DNA of 64,000 nucleotides from Tubiluchus corallicola (lineage: Eukaryota > Priapulida > Priapulimorpha > Priapulimorphida > Tubiluchidae): the NCBI GenBank assembly GCA_030141605.1, contig JAQGDQ010000225.1, forward strand, positions 1 through 64,000. The letters are read 5' to 3'. Shown piece by piece: positions 27,901-42,900 of this stretch (the stretch's first letter is position 1; each line of letters starts with the position of its first letter). The notes under the pieces are model-generated. The model was not told the origin of the DNA. It searched no databases and saw only the letters and a program-made list of their open reading frames with translations. Both the position numbers and the translations under genes were made by a program.

Positions 27901-30900
27901 ACCGGCAACTAAAATGCAAATGAGGTGAACGCAGCAATTAACCTTGTAACATAAGTGAGTTTTATCAGCTGAAACTCTTGCACTTCATCAAGAGGAATTT
28001 TATCTAAGTGGGAAAGCAATGAATCATTGTGGCCTGCCTAGCTATGTCTGATCGCCTGCTGTCAGTTTATTGTCGTACGATCATCTGGGTTAAGTAATGG
28101 GCTTCTTTATAGAACACCAGCACAGTAAATTGGATTTTAGTGCTTAAAAAACAGTTAATGTTAAAACGAAATGTCTTTAAGCAGGGAGTCATTAAGCAAG
28201 AACTAGTAAAGCCAGTTACTGCATGGGGCCTTTCATTATCATGTCATATTTGATTTTTCAGATGGCGCAAGTAGCCGGCTGTCAGAAGATTGTACTTGTT
28301 GTCTAGTTCAAGGACTGTCACTGTTTGAAAGTGAACTCGCACAGCTCAAAAATGGAACTACTAATCTGCGGTTTACAACTTATTTGACTAACATTGATTT
28401 GAGGAAAAACATTCTTAAGCTGTGTAAACTGCTGTATGGGAAAACTCAAGGGAATGACATAGAGCCCGACAAAATAAAGAAACTTTTGATTATGAGAGCA
28501 AAAGAAATTGATGCATTTACGATAATGTGTGCCCACGTCAGTGTGTTAAAACAGTTTTGTGAAAGTGACAACCTCCTAGCTGGTACTAAGTTAACTTTAT
28601 TTCTATTTGTTCTAGTAATTTTATGGTGTTTTTCCTTCTGTTTGTATATTTTTTCCACTTAGTTTTATTTTAGCAGTAACTATAAACTGATTTTGATATT
28701 GTTTTTAAATTATTTACAACAAGAACAGTATCTGTTTCATAAACAACCCACTATATGATTGCTGGTGTGCAGTTTTGGATTTTTTTGGTAAAAATATGAT
28801 AACAAGCATGTTGTTTATGAAACAAGTAAACTATATTATTTTTGTGATTTTTGCCGGTAAAATATTCAGAAATTAAAGCATGTCAAAGCTTGATAGAAAA
28901 CCTGTTAGATTTGTTCAACAATTTGACCGTTAGTAATTTTTTGATAGTTGTAATATAAATTACAAACAAAAGGCAGATTGCTGCTGGCAATGCTGATTAT
29001 ATTTGTTCTTTTATCGTGCTCACCCTTTTTTAGCTGTCTTCATCAAGTGTTTTAACAAATTGTAGCTTTTTGAAACTAAACATGAAAAATGACTAATAAA
29101 AGCTGTGTACCACAGTTACTAAAATGACTGCATCCTTTTCAGCTGCAGTAGAAGAAATTACCAAGTCTTTGGAGAAAAATCATAACGAGTTACCACTAAC
29201 TGACATATGTAATGTTGCACCTTTGAATGAGGCTGAGAAACCACCAGTCATCTGCTATTTTGACCACGTTTTACCAGAATGTGTACGCAATTCACAGTAA
29301 GTTGCTAAACTTACATTCTGTCACTTGATATTCTACTAGCTAGGCCTATAACGGTATATCCATGTATCGATGCATCGTGATATCTTTTATTACGGTATGC
29401 GTGTCGCCAAAGTAAACCTGTATCATGATAATTTGAGTCAGTGATATTTGGCAAATAAAGTGAAGTAATTGAATATGTAGAGTGTACTGTAGATATGTAA
29501 CAACCATTGCTGTGAAAAGTAGTTGACTTAACACAGTCACTGCTTGCAGGCAAAACAGTTGAAAATGCAAGTTGTTTAATCTGTACTAGGCTAGTTACGT
29601 TGTTTACACATAAATCTGTGAAATGCCAAAAGTGAACCAAAAAATGCACAGGCAACATTTAAAGCTAAAGTATTGATATGTTTTTCTTTCTGGTGGTTTA
29701 CAGTGCAAACAATTGCCTACACATTACGTAAATGATAAATAAAAATGAAACAGTTTGTTGAGTTACTTTAGCATTTATCAATCCTAAAACTGTTGAGTGA
29801 TAAAATATGTTTAGCATTTATTATAAACAGCTTTATCTAGTTTTTTTATAAAACCTGCAACTCGATTTATTAATGTTAACTCGGGTGTATTGTGATACAT
29901 ATCATTACAGCCTTAGTGTTAGTTGCCACTAGTGACAGTCCTATTTATTTTACTTAATCTTAGTTGCATCTAATGTCTATTATGTTTTCGTCCTTCGTCG
30001 TCATAATTAGCAATGCACTTTTAACGGTTGTTTGAAATTGCTTGAAATTTCTGATTTGTATGCTTGCCTACAACAACGTTTATAAGTCTGCAATTAAGCT
30101 TTTCTAGTTATTCACGTATCCTGAATCTGTATTTCATAAGAAGCATTTTTATAACAAGCGCATCGCTTTATGTTATTTATAAACTGAGATAATCCACGTT
30201 GAAGTTGTGATGCTCTCTACGCACTGAAAAACATAATCTTGAGAAAATTGTTGTTAAAGTTTGCTCTTGTTTTCTGTCTTGCGTCTACAAAAACACTTAG
30301 GAACCACACAAAAGGACTTTGTCAAAGGTGCATTGAAGGTATGTTTAAATCCAGTAGATGGCTCTCACAGATGAAGATCTGGGCTTGACAAACAGAAAAG
30401 ACCGCAAGCAAAATGAGTGGCTGCTTCCACGAGCTACTATCAGATTTTGAAAATAAAAATTTTTCACACTCGCAATACTAATTTTTAGGCAGAGAAGTCA
30501 GCAAGGAGTTATGAAATTACATTTTTCTATTTTTTAAATAATTTCTGGATGATTTGATGCTAGAATATGCTTGGTATTTGTCTTTGTAAAAAAAGGAACA
30601 ATTGATATTTGACCCAATTTTTGATACATTCTGCTTTGAGGCATCATAATGCAGTTTTAACTGTGCCGACTTGTGGACGGTTTTAGTTTTCAAGCTCACA
30701 ATTACTTTACAGCTTGATTTGCTTACTTGAAATTCTGTTGCTTCATTTTATTTTATTTGACTTTATAACAAGCATGTGTCACTCGTAATTTTAATATCTC
30801 CAATGAATAAGCATGTTTTGACTTAGTGGCCTCTTTCGGCCTTTTGCCATCTCTTTTCCACATTTTTTAAACAGCTTAATATTGTACAAATTTATGGCCA

Positions 30901-33900
30901 TGCTGGAATAAACTATATCTGAATCTGAATCCTGTTCACTGCCAGTTATGCTGCAAGCATTTTATAGTTATTATGGTCCTGCTTTTTTTGCAGAATGCTT
31001 CCCGAACTGCAAAAGCTTAATCGTGACTCCCGCACGCTGTTTACACGTGAGTGGAATCGAGCAGTGGATGCATTTCGAAAGAATGTTAGTGGCGATGTAA
31101 ATTTGAAGGCTGTCTACAATAACGTGTGGCTTCCTTCAATCCATAGGTAAGACAAAAATTCCCTTGTTTGAAAACTGATTATATTACAAACCAGGGGGTT
31201 TTATAACTTTGTATCACTCGCTACTACCAGTCAAGTTTTGAAAATATTTATCATACTTCTGTTCGTAGAGACAGCTTCTGCAAATGAACCAGCAAAAATG
31301 ACATAAAAAGTATCAGTATCACATCAGCCACCTCTCACATCATCTCACATCAGCTCGATAATGTAACTAGTTGCGAATGACAGTGTAGAACAGAAACTAT
31401 ACAGTCGTAGCTCCTCACCATTTTTATCTTCTTTTCCATATTGTTTACAGAAATAAAGTGACAATTATTATATTTTAGGTGGAATGCCATTGAATCGCAA
31501 CTTGTTGACGGAAGCATCAGTTTTAGCGAAGTTGATGAAATCCTTGCAATGTATGAAGGTAGTAACCAAGACGCCTTGAAGGTATTGAAGTCAGAATTGA
31601 ATCGATTACGCCAAAATTCAAAATGGGTGGATGCACGTATAAAACAGATTAAACAGTATCGCTCACTTCAGTCAGCCACCGAGGCAGCAAGGACAATGAA
31701 AGATCTGAAGGAAATGCTGAAATTGAAAAAGGGTTTTGAAGCTGTTGAAGTAGTTTTATACAGCGTAAGTAACTCTTACAAACTTACACCGCATCTCTAA
31801 CATCATACTGAAGTAGTTTGAGCTTACTTATTTGGCTGTTCTATTTAGGTATCAAATATCTAAATGAATTGTGGCAAAATTTAGAATGACATTGATGACT
31901 TACAGACAAGGTTTTGTTTCCCAAAACATTTTGGGACAAAAGTTTGGCTTGCTTTTTAGATGTAGTCTGTGAAAAGAATTTTCATCGGACTTGTAATAGA
32001 AGGTTGCATTTCAAAACAGTGCCTTGGTTTATGGGATTTGTATTGAGTTCAGTTACCCATCAAATTGGTAATTAATCACTGCTTTGAATAAATCCATTCT
32101 ATTTTTAGGAAAACTTTAAGTCTCAGCCGCTCAAATCTGTGTCAGAACTGGTCATAAGTGAAAGCAACGATTTGAAGACGATCACTATGGAAGAAATAAG
32201 TGTCCTCCGAGAATTTATGAAATGTGCACCCCTAATTTCGTGGCTAAAGGAAAACATTAGTGGTCAGTTTTTCAAAGTTGTGCAGCTTTTAGTCACTCTT
32301 AATAGTTATATTTAGCCGTGCACTTTTTACTTTCTTCGCTTTTATCTACGTCAGTTTTCTGTGATAACATGATAAAATCTTTGACCAGAATCTGTAAATG
32401 GCAGATTTTCACTTGTTGCTGTGAATAATTTTAATAATGAAACGTTAATGGAATGCATATTTCAGACCTGAGAGAACTGAAAGTATTGGTAGATTTAGCT
32501 AGCATCACAGCAGGCGACAGTGTAGAAGATCTGCATAAAGTTTCCTGTCTGTACGATTCTGTGACTGGATTTGCTCCACTCATCTATCAACTCCAAGAAA
32601 CTGACGGTTTTCAGGAGTTACTTAAAAAATGCAAAGCTGTTTGGCAATCCCTGAAATCAAGTCCTAAACTTCCTGACAAATTGGTAACGAAATATGTTTT
32701 ATACACTATAGCTGGCTTATAGACCATGATTTGAGTAACAGAAATTTGATAAAAGAAAGAAATTGTGTGCTTGCATGCATTTGTGCCCGGAATTGGCAGT
32801 TAAGTTTTTTTAGTTCTTCACATGTCCTGAATCTCTAATTCTTGAAGATCATTTTTATACCAATTTCAGTGCTCTGTGTTATATCTAACCTGAGATAATT
32901 CACATTAAAGCTCAGGTGCAGGTTGCACACTAAAAACAATCTTGAGAAAATTGTCGTTAAAATTTGCCATTGTTTTTTGTCGCGCTTCTACAAAAACCTT
33001 TAGCAGCCATATGAAGAGTGGTTGCTACGAACCTTGCAAGAGCAGATTGAGGTTACATTTAAATCCTGTAGATGGCTCTTTCAAAAGAAGATCTTGGCTT
33101 GGCAACAGAAAAAACCGTAAGCAAAATGACAGCTTCCACGAGCTACTATCAGAGTTTGAAAATACAAGATTTTGACAATTGCAGTACTAGTTTTAGGCAG
33201 AGAACTAAGTAAGGAGTTGTAAAATTAAATTTTAAGTATTTTCTGACATTTTGATGCTAGAACATAAAGAAGTCCAATATATTTAGCATTTGTCTTTTTA
33301 AAAAGCAAAAAAATGATATTTGAGCCAATTTTTGATGCGTTCTACTTTGAAGGATCATAACACTGTTTTAACTATACTGACTTGTGGGCAATTTTAGTTT
33401 GCCAGCACACATTTACTTTTTTCAGGTCTCTTCCCATACATCTTTTTAGAATTGAAGTGTAATTTTAATCTAAGAACTTATTACAATACAAATGTGTTTG
33501 TTTGACAAGACTTAGTGTCTCCCCTGCTGTTTCTAAGTCAACGTGGTTTATTGCTAGGTGGACATAAACAGAAACCTCGAATGGCTGACGAGAGTGAAAG
33601 AATCCCATGGCTCTGTAGAAAAGTCATCCTTAACACAAGCAGAGCTCATTAACAATTACGGAGTGTACGAGATAGGACGTAAAGATGGTGGACGTAAACA
33701 CGATGCAAAGGTAACCTTTTTATACAGTTTCATGTTCAAATTTGTATAGGTGGACAATAAATTCTGAGAATGCACATCCATATGTAGAGACAGTAATCAT
33801 TCAGAGGCGTAGCAAGGGTAGGGCAACATGGGGCAGTTGTTCTCGGGCGCAAGGGTGAGAGGGCGCAAAATTCTTCTAGAGTTTAATGACTGTTAATTAT

Positions 33901-36900
33901 TATTTATTAATCCGCCCTTGGTAATTACCAAAAGTTCTCAAACTGCAGCAAGTTGCTTAGTCAGAGATCATTATAGCTGACTTAATTACTACGTACAGCC
34001 TAAAAAAAACTAATGTTGTTATTTTTACTTAAAGGCATGTGTAGGGTGGCGCGTGGCTTAGCAGTTCGATAATTTTGGCAGGAAACAGTGACGGTATTCT
34101 CTTTAATATTAAAAGGGTAGGGCACCAGAAGTTTTTTGTCCCTGGGTGGCACAAGTATTTGCTCTGCCACTATAATCATTTTTCTATGATTGCATTTGAT
34201 ATCTTGTTCATCAGTCAAAAATGTTTAGTCTATTCTTGTCACAACGACTGCACAATATTTTTTAATAAAGGAAATATTTATGATTGCTGGACTATGATTA
34301 AGTTTGAGTTTCACTTTCAGTTTTGAATCTGCTGTGATCAAGTTTAAATGTCTGACACAATGAAAATCAGCACAGCACAGACATTTAAACAGAACACACA
34401 GGTAATAATTTTACATTTTACAGACTAAGTATAATCACCTGTCCTCAAATGCTTAATGTTATTTTTCTTCTAGAGTCTTGATTCAGTTTTGAGGCTAAGA
34501 ATAGTAAAAGAATCTGACGACAGTCATGAAAAAGAGCTTTCGTATGCAGAACTTAATACTTTGAGAAGCAAATTGGTCCTGGTTGCGGGTATGGCGGAGA
34601 AAGGCAAAAAGGAAGTAGATCGGTTTTTAGAGGTATGTATTTTATTGAAAATGGAAGGATAATTGCTGCTTAAAATGACTTTTCAATTTTCAATAGTTGG
34701 TAACATAAGTTAAGAATATAGTAAGATAAGATAAAAAGATAAGAATATTTTTTCACAATGTGTAACAGTGAAAGAGTTAAATTTCAACTATTAAAAAATT
34801 AGGCAAACTACTGAAAAATGTGGTCTCTTATTAAATGGCGCACTGGTTTTGTTAACCAGCAAATTTTCTTTAACGATATTTAGCACGGTTAATTCTGGAC
34901 CGTGCTAAAATTATTCTAAATGCTGCCTTCTTCATTAGGCTGCAACTATAGTATTATAACTACAAACCCTTTTCCTTGCTGAGTCCCACGGTCAAATTTT
35001 CTTATTTAATCCCTGTAGCTAACTGAATTAATAACAAATTTATTTTCTTTACAATTGTATGTGTTGTTACAGGTTCTAGATGGAAGTATTAGACTGGCTT
35101 CAGCCTATATTAAACTGTGCATGTCAGGCAATATTCTTTTCCATGACTGGAATATTAAGATATATTGCTCTGACAGTTCACCTTTTCACATAGTAGTAAA
35201 GTTTGCACTCAGTTCCAAGTCTCACCTACGAGCTTGTCAGTCAGCCGGCAGCAGCGTCTTGACGGAAATAAAGGAGATTTGCAGTTTCTTAGATATTTGC
35301 ATTGAAGACTGGAATCGAGAAGTAAACCAGTGCAGAAAATCTTATCATCATCTTAACCACTTTTCTGCACAACAGCTTGTGCTACTTTCTGGTACTCTTG
35401 CAAAATGCAGCATAACGCAACCGTTGCCACTGGCCACTCGTCAGTTGTTAGCGTGTATAGATTCTAATGTTACAAGTGGAGACGTAGTGAAGGCCATGGA
35501 TGATGCGACAATGCAGCTTAAACATCTTAACATGAGGTAAGAACCATGAAAATAAGGAATTTTCTTACAGCAGATTCAACACTCAAGTTTATTAAGTAGA
35601 CTACTTAAGGTACACAGGTATTTTGTAATATCAGTAACACGCCCTGTTAGCTTGTAGTTCTCATAGTTTACTAAATGGAAATTATTATATCTTGCACAAA
35701 AATAGTAAATATCGCATTACCCCTGTTTCCACAAGTGCAGTTTAAGTGCAACTCACATAAATTTCCTTGTTTTGACTCTTTTACTGTTTAGTTTTACCTT
35801 TTTTTAATGTCTGCAATTGTAATTATGATACTTTACTGTACAGTGCTATTGAATTAAAGTACTTTCTTGAAAGTGCACTCTATAAAGCATATTTTGTTAT
35901 TTTGCCTTTTTGTTTTTCTGTACCTTTCAGTAGGGGTCCAGCTTCGAACAAGTTTCAACGTGCTACTTTAGTTTCATTATCCATTATCCATTTTGTGAGC
36001 ACTAAGTGAGCTTAAATAGCTGATAAGAAATAGCTATTTCTCTGACTATAGTTTGTACAAGTTCTGTAACTAAGCTATTTGTTTTAAAAATTTTTGTTTG
36101 CGGAGGATTTCTTTTTCTTCAAGTGAAGACACATCTGCTGTTGACCGAGTGCAACAGGAAGATGCATTTATAGAGAAGCTACAACAGGCTGGATTTTCTG
36201 AGATCGTTGCCAGAGCAGCTCTCCAAGATGGCTGCAGCCCTGAAGATATTGCAGAAGGTACCAATAGTCATATATCAATTTTTTTTATTATCAAATTTAT
36301 CGATATTTTTAAAGCTTTTTTTCGTTAAATATTCCTAATACTTTTTGTTTGTCACACTGTTAGGCATAACTTGGTGCTTAGAAAATGGTGACATGGAAGT
36401 AATGAAAGCAAGCAACAAATTTAGAATAGAAAGTGACGCAGCCGCTCATGGAATGAAGAGCTTACTTGGAGAATGTAATTTAGAAGTGGTAACTGACGAG
36501 ATTCTTGAAAATCTTGATGAGTCGAGCAAGCTAGGTGCAAGACTACAGATTCTCTGGCAAGATTACCTACAGCATGTTTCAAGCCAGAGTAGCAAAGACT
36601 TCTTGTCATTGAAACATTTGGGATGTGTTCTTGACAACCTGGCAAAACGAAGTGAGGATTCTTTTATAACAGACTCGTTGTTTACAATGTATATGAAAAC
36701 TTTATTGATATGAAAAAAATTAAAAAATTTGGTTTATTTACTTCAGAAAAATTCACATAAGTGCTTGTAGAATGATAACTTTGCTAACACTTGAAGCTAC
36801 TTGTTAAAACTTGGATTTCTTTAACTGCCCACTTTTAAACACTCGTATATTTTTCTGAAAGTGTGCTAAATGTACAGGATCTTTTCAAGCCCTACAAATG

Positions 36901-39900
36901 CCACTGTAGTTTTGTTTGTAGTGATAATTGCTAGGCAAAAATTCAAATTTGTGAAAACTGGTTCCATATTTAAACAAAACAAAGTGCACAGCAGTCAGCT
37001 TTCAAGTTTCAGCTAATATCTCTTCTGCATTGAAACAACTAATACAGTACTTATTTGTACACAATAAAAAAATGCAGTATGCATTATACAGAATTTGGCT
37101 ATCAGCTATACTTTTGTAACTAGAAGTAAATGAGAAATGACCTTTTTTGGGCGTATTGCGAAAAGAATCTTACAGAATGGGAAATCCTTTTGCCGCATTT
37201 GTTTGTTTGGTGATTAGACAGGCTCTGTCATGTGATTTTAAAATGTTATCTACATTATTTATAAGGATATATGAAGTTATACACATTTGTTTACTTAAGT
37301 GGCATTTATGTAGCATCCGGATAAGGATGCATTTTCCACCTGCGGAAAGAATCAGTAGCTGTAGGAAAAGAATAACGCATAATGCAGGCTGCATAAACGG
37401 GTGCGTTGAAAACCATATAAACCAATTTTAGCTATTCCTCACCCCCAAAATGCATCCGCATCTGGATGTTATGTAAACACCACTTTAGGCTGATAGGTCT
37501 TCAACAAAGTACAGAAAGGTCGCTTTGAAATAAATTTGTATTAATTGTAAAATTTAGTTGCCATTTCTAGTTTCATGACTTCAATTGTTACATCTACAAA
37601 ACAGTTTTTAGATGTAACATATTTGTATTGTTTTCATATGTTTGTTATACAGTGTACTCTCAATTTACACACCTGACAGGTAGCCGTATCTCACTCTTTT
37701 CGGTTGTCAGTACAGGCTCAGCTGGAGGGTAGCATAGTCAATGAAAAGTGCACTGTATGTTACAGGATGTCATTTGTGAAGTAATTTATTTGCTGCTAAA
37801 CTTATTTGCTCTTTTAGGAGATGTTGGTTTGGAGAGAGTCTGGCCTTGCTACCTAAAAATTGGACAGCCAAACCTTTTTGTCTGTCCTCAAGGTATGTGA
37901 TGTTTTAAGAGAGTAATTTAAGTATTAAGTATTTAAGTATTAAGTATGCTAATGCAGATTAATATTTGGCTTCTTTCATGTTCTTGCAAGTAATAAACAA
38001 CTAAGTAATATTTCCTAAGCTTTTTACTTGGCAAACATTTTGGAACAAAATTTTGTTGCTTCTGATTTGTCTGATCTTGACTTGATAGGCATTTCTTACT
38101 AAAATACTTCTCATTATGTTTTTGACTTGCTTTATAGTGGACTTGCTTAGTGCAGTGCTGTCAGTCTACATGTGTGATAAGGAAAAACCATTACCAGATA
38201 CTGATGAAGTACTTTTGTGTACACCAGATACTAGTTTAGAAGAGGTAATTTTGCTTTGTTACATTATAGTAGTTGGGAAGTACAGAATTTCTTATTCCAT
38301 CAAACTGTGCCTTACAGTAATAAAATTTGTGAAGGTGATTTGGTTCTTTGTTTAACACCATGTGTACCTTCATACAGAATAAAATATTTCGATTTATAAT
38401 GCACTTTTGTTGGCAATGTGCATTCTCTTTGCAGAAATGATTGTTGTGGTGTTAGTACAAATTAAGGCTGAGACGGTTAGCCATTTAAATATTACTTAGC
38501 CAAGTTTTCTACGTATCCATATTAATAAAACCTTGTATCTTTTCTGAGTTGTGTACACAGCAAGCAATGTCCCACTTACATGAAATTGTACTCTTTACAA
38601 CATTGTTTCAATTAATCTAGTTTCCTAAGAAGCATCTAAATGGTAAATTGCAGAGAGTTTTTCACTCTCCTATGTTAGACATGCCACCATGTTGAGACAT
38701 TCTTGCTGGTGCATCTAGATTTGAAGCTCACTGCTTACTTGTGCAAGGAATGAATGAACAAATGCATGACGTCACCAGGAATGGTTAAATGGTCAACCAG
38801 CTGCAATTAATAATGTTTAAACTGTTAATTAAGAAGCTTAATCATCTGTGCCCTAATACAAATAAACAAGTCGTATTGAAAACCTTTTTTTCAAGATTCA
38901 GCTTCTACTGTGGAGAGCAATAGGAGATAAAACAGGACGTATTTACAGTCTTGTTGGCATTGATGTTGTTGCGTATGATGTCAGTGAGAGGGCTCTAGAG
39001 TCCCTAGAATCGCTGCGACATGAAACAACAAGTAAGCATTTTAAATACTGTCAATAACTGTGTCAATAAAGCTCTCATCTTAATTCATGTGTAATCAGAG
39101 TGTTAAAATTATTCATATTCAGAGCCGGATGCTAGGAAGTACGGGGTGCAATCAGAAAATTGTTAGTGAGGCCGTCCACCTTATGAAAGCTGAAGATTGA
39201 TGTTTTATGCTTTGAGCAGTACACCAGTCTCAGCCCAAAGGACATTGAGGGCTTGAGGTTCTGCTATTAATAACAATGATATACTAAAAATTGAAAGCCA
39301 ATGTGAAAGTTTTCACATTTTGTTACTGCAAGTCAAGATAATTACTAACACTTTTTGTGCATACTGCATAAGCCTTTCCTGACTTTTTTATATAAGAAAT
39401 ATTTTCAAATCATTTCAAAGTCAATGGTTTTTGTATATTCTATACATAGCATTGCTTATAATGATCTGACTAATGCATATAAGGCTCGCCAATTAGCCTT
39501 TTTTAAAAAGGTAACCGGCGACAATAAACCGAAATTACGAAATTAAGAAACACACCATCAGCAAAAAAACATTGAAACATAGATATACGAGGACGCACCA
39601 AATAGTGTTACTGCCTTCCCAGTTTCAAGAAACTTTGTGCGCATTGGACAATCATAAATTCATCATAGTGACCTGCACCTGAGCATGTGCACCGGGCACA
39701 TTCTTGGCACGGCCTACAGTTTGAACTAATCTGTCTAATTACCTTAAAACTGGCCCTGTTCATATGGATTGTTTTAACAGTTAATGAAACTCATTTGTAA
39801 TCATGTTGTTATGTCAAAATTTCTATTTATTTTGCACAGTATTTGGCTATGAACTTGTGTTCTGAAATTTTGCTACCTGAAGTTGTTTCATTATTTCAGG

Positions 39901-42900
39901 TTATCGCCTTGTTATATTTTGCAACAGTGAGAGAGAGAATATGTCACGTTTGGCGGCGGGTCTTGACAACTATCGCTGCACAATTCCCGCTTTGCATAAT
40001 GCGAAAGCAGTGGCTGAATATGTCAACTGGCATCTTAGGATTAACCAATGTGAATCTTCTGCAGCCTTAGTTGACCCGGAAAGGTGAATGTATTATTGAA
40101 TTGTTATGACTTGCACAAACATACAGTCATAACTTATTCTGCAATTAACATTTAATTCATTAATACAAACTGCTAACTCATTTAATACTGGCATTTCTTC
40201 TTTAAACGTAAGATAGTTTAGTTAAGAAAATGTTTTTAACTTCCATGCCCTCTTTAGGTGCACATAAAATTTCTTATGTTTCAGTTTATTTATGTTTTTA
40301 TGGACATCCCTGTCAGTGATTCCTTTTGTATTGTATTTTTAAAAATATTTTTGTTCTGTTCCTTTGAGTAAATTCTATGTTTGAATTAGGATAATGTGTG
40401 ACATTTGTGACATTAAGCTTATTATGTAGACTGTAACAATGACTGCAAATGTTTCTCTTCAAATGCTATGCTAAATGCAGACTATATGCACCTACAGAGA
40501 TATAACTGAGAAGGTGACTGTTATTTTTTTTTTGAAAAGTAGCATAAAATGTTTGTATCTCCACCAGGAGCTGTTTCATTTATTAAGAAATTATGTTATT
40601 ATTGAATGAAGTATGATAGCATTTACCTCATTAATAACTTTTCATTACAGATGCTGTGTTCGTGTAGTGTACTCTGCCAGGTCTGGCATGGGGAAAACTT
40701 TGTATATCAAAAGACTGCAGGAAAAGTTTCAGTCTAGATACTCAACAACGTGCGAAATTGTGAAAATCCCACTGCAAGTAAGATCTACAGATTAATTTAA
40801 GTTCCTTATACTAAAATTCCACCATACTCCATTTGTCTTGAAGACTTGTACAGATGTTTGTAATTTATGTAAGTCAGGTTTACCCATTAATGCATAAATG
40901 TATCCATAATTATTGTTTTTGTACATATATATAGGTACTTACCAACCCACTGCTTATTTAAGAAGGTTAGTAATTTTTCTAATTATTCTTTCAAAGAAGT
41001 TCTCAGAATTGCCTGACTTTCCTGCACTTCTTGTAGTTATTAAATTCTTTTTTATGAAGGAAAAGAAGATTTCTGTAGCAGAAATAGTGTCTTTATTGGA
41101 GCAGCGTTTTCCAATCTGTGGGAAGCCTATGCCAAAGATATTTCATTTTGATTTAACAACGCAGGTAAGCTCATTTAATTTTTCTAATTGCCATATAATG
41201 TCGAATTATCATATTGATTTGACAGTTAACATTTTATTAAAACACTAACAGACAATACATATAAAAAGCACAAAAGTATGTTTTAAAAGCGTAATATTTC
41301 AACTTGCGATAATTTAAAATTTGGTTACAAAGCAGTAATTGTCACATTTGATTATAAAACAGTAAATTGTCTTATTTGGTTGTAAAGTACTAATTTGTGA
41401 CATTGGTTATAAAGCAGTAATTTATGACATTGGTTATAAAGCAGTAATTTGTGACATTGGTTATAAGTAATTTGTGACATTGGTTATAAAGCAGTAATTT
41501 GTGACATTGGTTATAAAGCAGTAATTTGTGACATTGGTTATAAAGCAGTAATTTGTGACATTTGGTTGTAAAGCAGTAATTTGTCACATCAGTTATAAAG
41601 CAGTAATTTGTCACATCAGTTATAAAGCAGTAATATATGACATTTGGTTATAAAGCAGTAATTTGTGGCATTGGTTATAAAGCAGTATATGTGACATTGG
41701 TTATAAAGCAGTGATTTGTGACGTTTGGTTGTAAAGCAGTAATTTGTGACATTTGGTTATAAAGCAGTAATTTGTGACATTTGGTTATAAAGCAGTAATT
41801 TGTGACATTTGGTTGTAAAGCAGTAATTTGTCACATCAGTTATAAAGCAGTAATATATGACATTTGGTTATAAAGCAGTAATTTGTGGCATTGGTTATAA
41901 AGCAGTATATATGACATTGGTTATAAAGCAGTGATTTGTGACGTTTGGTTGTAAAGCAGCAATTTGTCACATTTGGTTGTATAGCTGTAAATTGTCACAT
42001 TTGGTTATGTAGAGCTAATTTGTGACATTGAACAATGAAAAGAGAACTAAATTCGATCACAAACCACAGCTAAATGCTGTCAAATAAAGATACTTGATTA
42101 TAAATGTGAAGAGACTGGTTTAAATACCTGAAGCCATTTGTCAAGATAGATGCTGAGCTCAATTGGAAAATATTTTTCTTTTTGTGATAGGTTTTTACCA
42201 CAAAACAAGATCTTAATCTGTCGTTGTGGTCACATTTCATGTGCATTTTATAGGTTCGACCAGCAGCAGTGTTACCAAAAGCTGTACCTATTGTTTTTTT
42301 CCAAGCACATGAAACTATCAGAGAAAGACAGTGCCAAACTTCCTGCCTTGCATTTTACATTAGAAAACAACATTTGTGTTCAAAGTGTGGCACTAATTTG
42401 AGCAGCCCTCACTGCGGCTGTAAAAATTCATTAATAGTTATGTTGTTGACAATAACTGCCCATTATAACTTTAGTACAGCAGGCTGCTAATTATTTATTT
42501 ATTAATAGGTTCAAGAAAACATCGATTCTGTGTTGTTTAACCTTCTCATACTTGGCAGTCTTTCAAGTGTTAGTGGTGAAGTCTGGCGTAGAATGTCGGC
42601 ACATTTGTACATAATTGAAACTTGCCATGATCCTGGTCAGGTAGTTTTTTACAATAATTTTAATTATTATTACTGTAGTTCATTACAATCCTACAGAAGA
42701 GTAATGTAGTAATAACTGGTGGTTTGATGCATTTCAATATAATTGACGTCAAGTGTATTGGTCATCGCTCTGCCCATGCTGTAACGTAAGCACGCTCAGC
42801 AGCTTTCTGGACAACAATTATCTAAACTACATAGCATGACAGTCACAATTAATGTCCAATCAGCAGATAAACTGATTGCACGTTTTCATAAACATAAACT

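Noticed and set aside
33790-34160. Possible MITE with CAGAGGCGTAGC end in intron 25
   Set aside because: No convincing inverted partner or target duplication was found.
41390-41614. Minus-strand repetitive protein-like frame
   Set aside because: It is the 27-bp minisatellite read in frame (unit length divisible by three), not a gene.
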